DNA of 64,000 nucleotides from Prinia subflava (Eukaryota; Chordata; Aves; Passeriformes; Cisticolidae): the NCBI RefSeq assembly GCF_021018805.1, contig NC_086248.1, forward strand, positions 49,295,485 through 49,359,484, in the 5' to 3' direction. The notes beneath the pieces are model-generated. The model made no database searches. It was not told the origin of the DNA and was given only the letters and a program-made list of their open reading frames with translations. This document shows, piece after piece, positions 62,512 through 64,000 of this stretch. Position numbers and translations under genes: made by a program. The stretch's first letter is position 1; each line of letters opens with the position of its first letter.

Positions 62512-64000
62512 CCTTTCATAATTCTAGTAAGCCTTTGCTCTTTTTCTCTAGATTCAGGGATTTAACATAGCCTTGGCTGAACAGCAGTCCATGGTAATTA
62601 GTAACATTTTCTAGAACTAATAATTTCTTCTGTTACTTCTCTATAAGTACCTGGCCCTATCTACAAGCAGATTCACACAGTCTGTTTGTAAAGACACATT
62701 CATCTTATTCCTTTCAGACAGAATCAGAAGAAGCAGAAAAGCATCCTGTTTGGTAAATCATGACATTTCACAAGTATCCCCAGCTTTTCAGTCTTGTCTA
62801 GATTTCCCTGCTCCCACCTGGGCAAGCCCCTGGGATGTTAGACCTGCAGCAACATTTTCAGGGGGGTAACTGAGAGGTGAGTGCAGTGGCCTTAGGAAAG
62901 CTCACTCCAAAGTCACAGCAAGCCCTGTCATGGCCTGTTGCACCTGCTTAACTCAGATGTAACCATGGATGATCCGTGTGTTCAAACTGGGCTTTACAAA
63001 CAAGAGCATTTGACTTATACAATGTCACTTAATTCAAACTAAATTAAGTTTTAGTTTATACCATTAATAAATGAAGGCAGTAAATTAAAAGGTAGTTTGT
63101 TACATCTCCAAAGTATTTAGGTACTTTACAGCCCCACATGGCCCTTTCCAGGTGATCCTTTCCACACATAAATTAAGTAGTGCATGTTGTTCAAAAGCAA
63201 CAGGTAAGATATCTGCAGTCATGCTGCAGCATGGCCCACGTGCACACAGGCACTTAGCCCAGCTGTGCACTGTATATGGTTGGTGTGTCAATGGATTCAC
63301 TTACACAGCTACGAGAGAATTTCTGGCTTTTTTCAGCTTATTTCTTACTAGGAAGAATAAAAAGCCATCAATGGAAAATGTAATGCATATCATCACAGTG
63401 CAATCCGATTTAATGGCTCACTTCAATTCCAAAAGGCAAGGAAACGGAGTGCTATGACTGGGATTTTATCCTTCAGTTATAACTGTGGCCTTAGATGCCT
63501 TTCAGAAAGGTGATTTCTGCAGAGCAAGTGCTATTGAATGACAGGGAAACTCTTCCTAATCTTTTTAATGCTAATGATAGGTTTATGCATGTATTTTTGT
63601 AACAGTAGCAGTCTAAAGCTTTAGAGCAGAGTGTCTCAAATGTCATGTTTACACAGAATATTATTTCATCCCTGATTTTTCCTCACACTTTTCAACTGTC
63701 AGACTGACCCCCTGCTTTCTGTGCTGCAAGCACAGATGTGAATCACGCTGGGAGGGAAAATAAACTTGCCAGCTGAAGGTTGTGACCACACTTATATGAC
63801 TGGGAGGCAAAAAGTCCTCTGCTGAAGAAAGGCAGTTGGTCTGTGAGGAAGCCTCCTTGCACACCAGTGGACTTTTTATTCTGGTTTTGAGAAGCCATCC
63901 TTTTGGAGAAATGTCTAACCTGGACTGGGATTCTCCATGGCTGTCTTCACAGCAGAAGAGCTTCATCAGAGAGCAGTTTGAGCCTCATGCAGGCGGGTTG
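62512..64000. other. Unique non-coding DNA to the window end
   Basis: No gene is recognised. Two overlapping short inverted repeats lie at 63027-63057. Open frames of about 100 codons at 63152-63457 (plus) and 63661-63966 (minus) have no recognisable domain. Confidence 0.5.
63027..63057. repeat. Two overlapping short inverted repeats
   Basis: ACTTAATT (63027-63034) pairs with AATTAAGT (63042-63049), and AAACTAAA (about 63036-63043) pairs with TTTAGTTT (about 63050-63057). The two stems exclude each other. Confidence 0.75.

Noticed and set aside
1..64000. tRNA, rRNA, CRISPR, operons or prokaryotic mobile elements
   Set aside because: No tRNA B-box context, rRNA sequence, regular spaced repeats or tightly packed ORFs are present. 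The CR1 content shows this is vertebrate, most likely bird, nuclear DNA.

Overview
This looks like a piece of a bird nuclear genome, probably a neoavian and possibly a passerine. The sequence is AT-rich and CpG-poor. It has no bacterial-style gene packing and no long open reading frame of recognisable function. The recognisable repeats are CR1 non-LTR retrotransposon fragments, the dominant repeat of birds and other sauropsids, plus two stretches that resemble avian retroviral long terminal repeats. I see no mammalian repeats such as Alu, L1 or MIR. The species cannot be named from the sequence alone.

Layout: 1-7.6 kb is unique non-coding DNA with a strong 20-bp-stem hairpin near 2.3 kb and a short tandem duplication near 4.57 kb. 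At 7.6-8.2 kb lies a minus-strand CR1 reverse transcriptase relic. From 8.2 to 17.9 kb the DNA is unique and AT-rich, with a stretch at 14.5-15.3 kb that looks like conserved non-coding DNA. CR1 3' ends lie at 17.9-18.4 and 19.8-19.9 kb (plus), 33.7-33.9 (minus), 38.3-38.7 and 54.8-55.05 (plus) and 59.36-59.59 kb (minus). A much older, eroded CR1 copy spans about 56.96-57.83 kb (plus). LTR-like pieces lie at 60.66-60.78 and about 62.23-62.48 kb. The rest is unique intron or intergenic DNA with simple repeats, including an uninterrupted run of 50 T at 51.2 kb.

Genes: no complete gene is visible. The only segment I would put forward as possible coding exon is 60 nt on the minus strand at 59041-59100. 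It could encode the cysteine-rich second half of an EGF-like domain, is symmetric in phase (1-1), and ends at a good GTAAGT donor. Its acceptor side is weak and I do not recognise the parent gene. If it is real, most of the window would be intronic or intergenic around a large extracellular-protein gene; if not, the window is a gene-poor region.

I found no convincing new biological system. The items most worth a second look are the hairpin at 2285-2332, the 23-bp palindrome at 30773-30795 containing two inverted homeodomain-type cores, the EGF-like exon candidate, the CpG-richer block at 25.3-25.7 kb, the G-quadruplex motif at 40.3 kb, and the recurrence of short tandem duplications with units near 19 bp.
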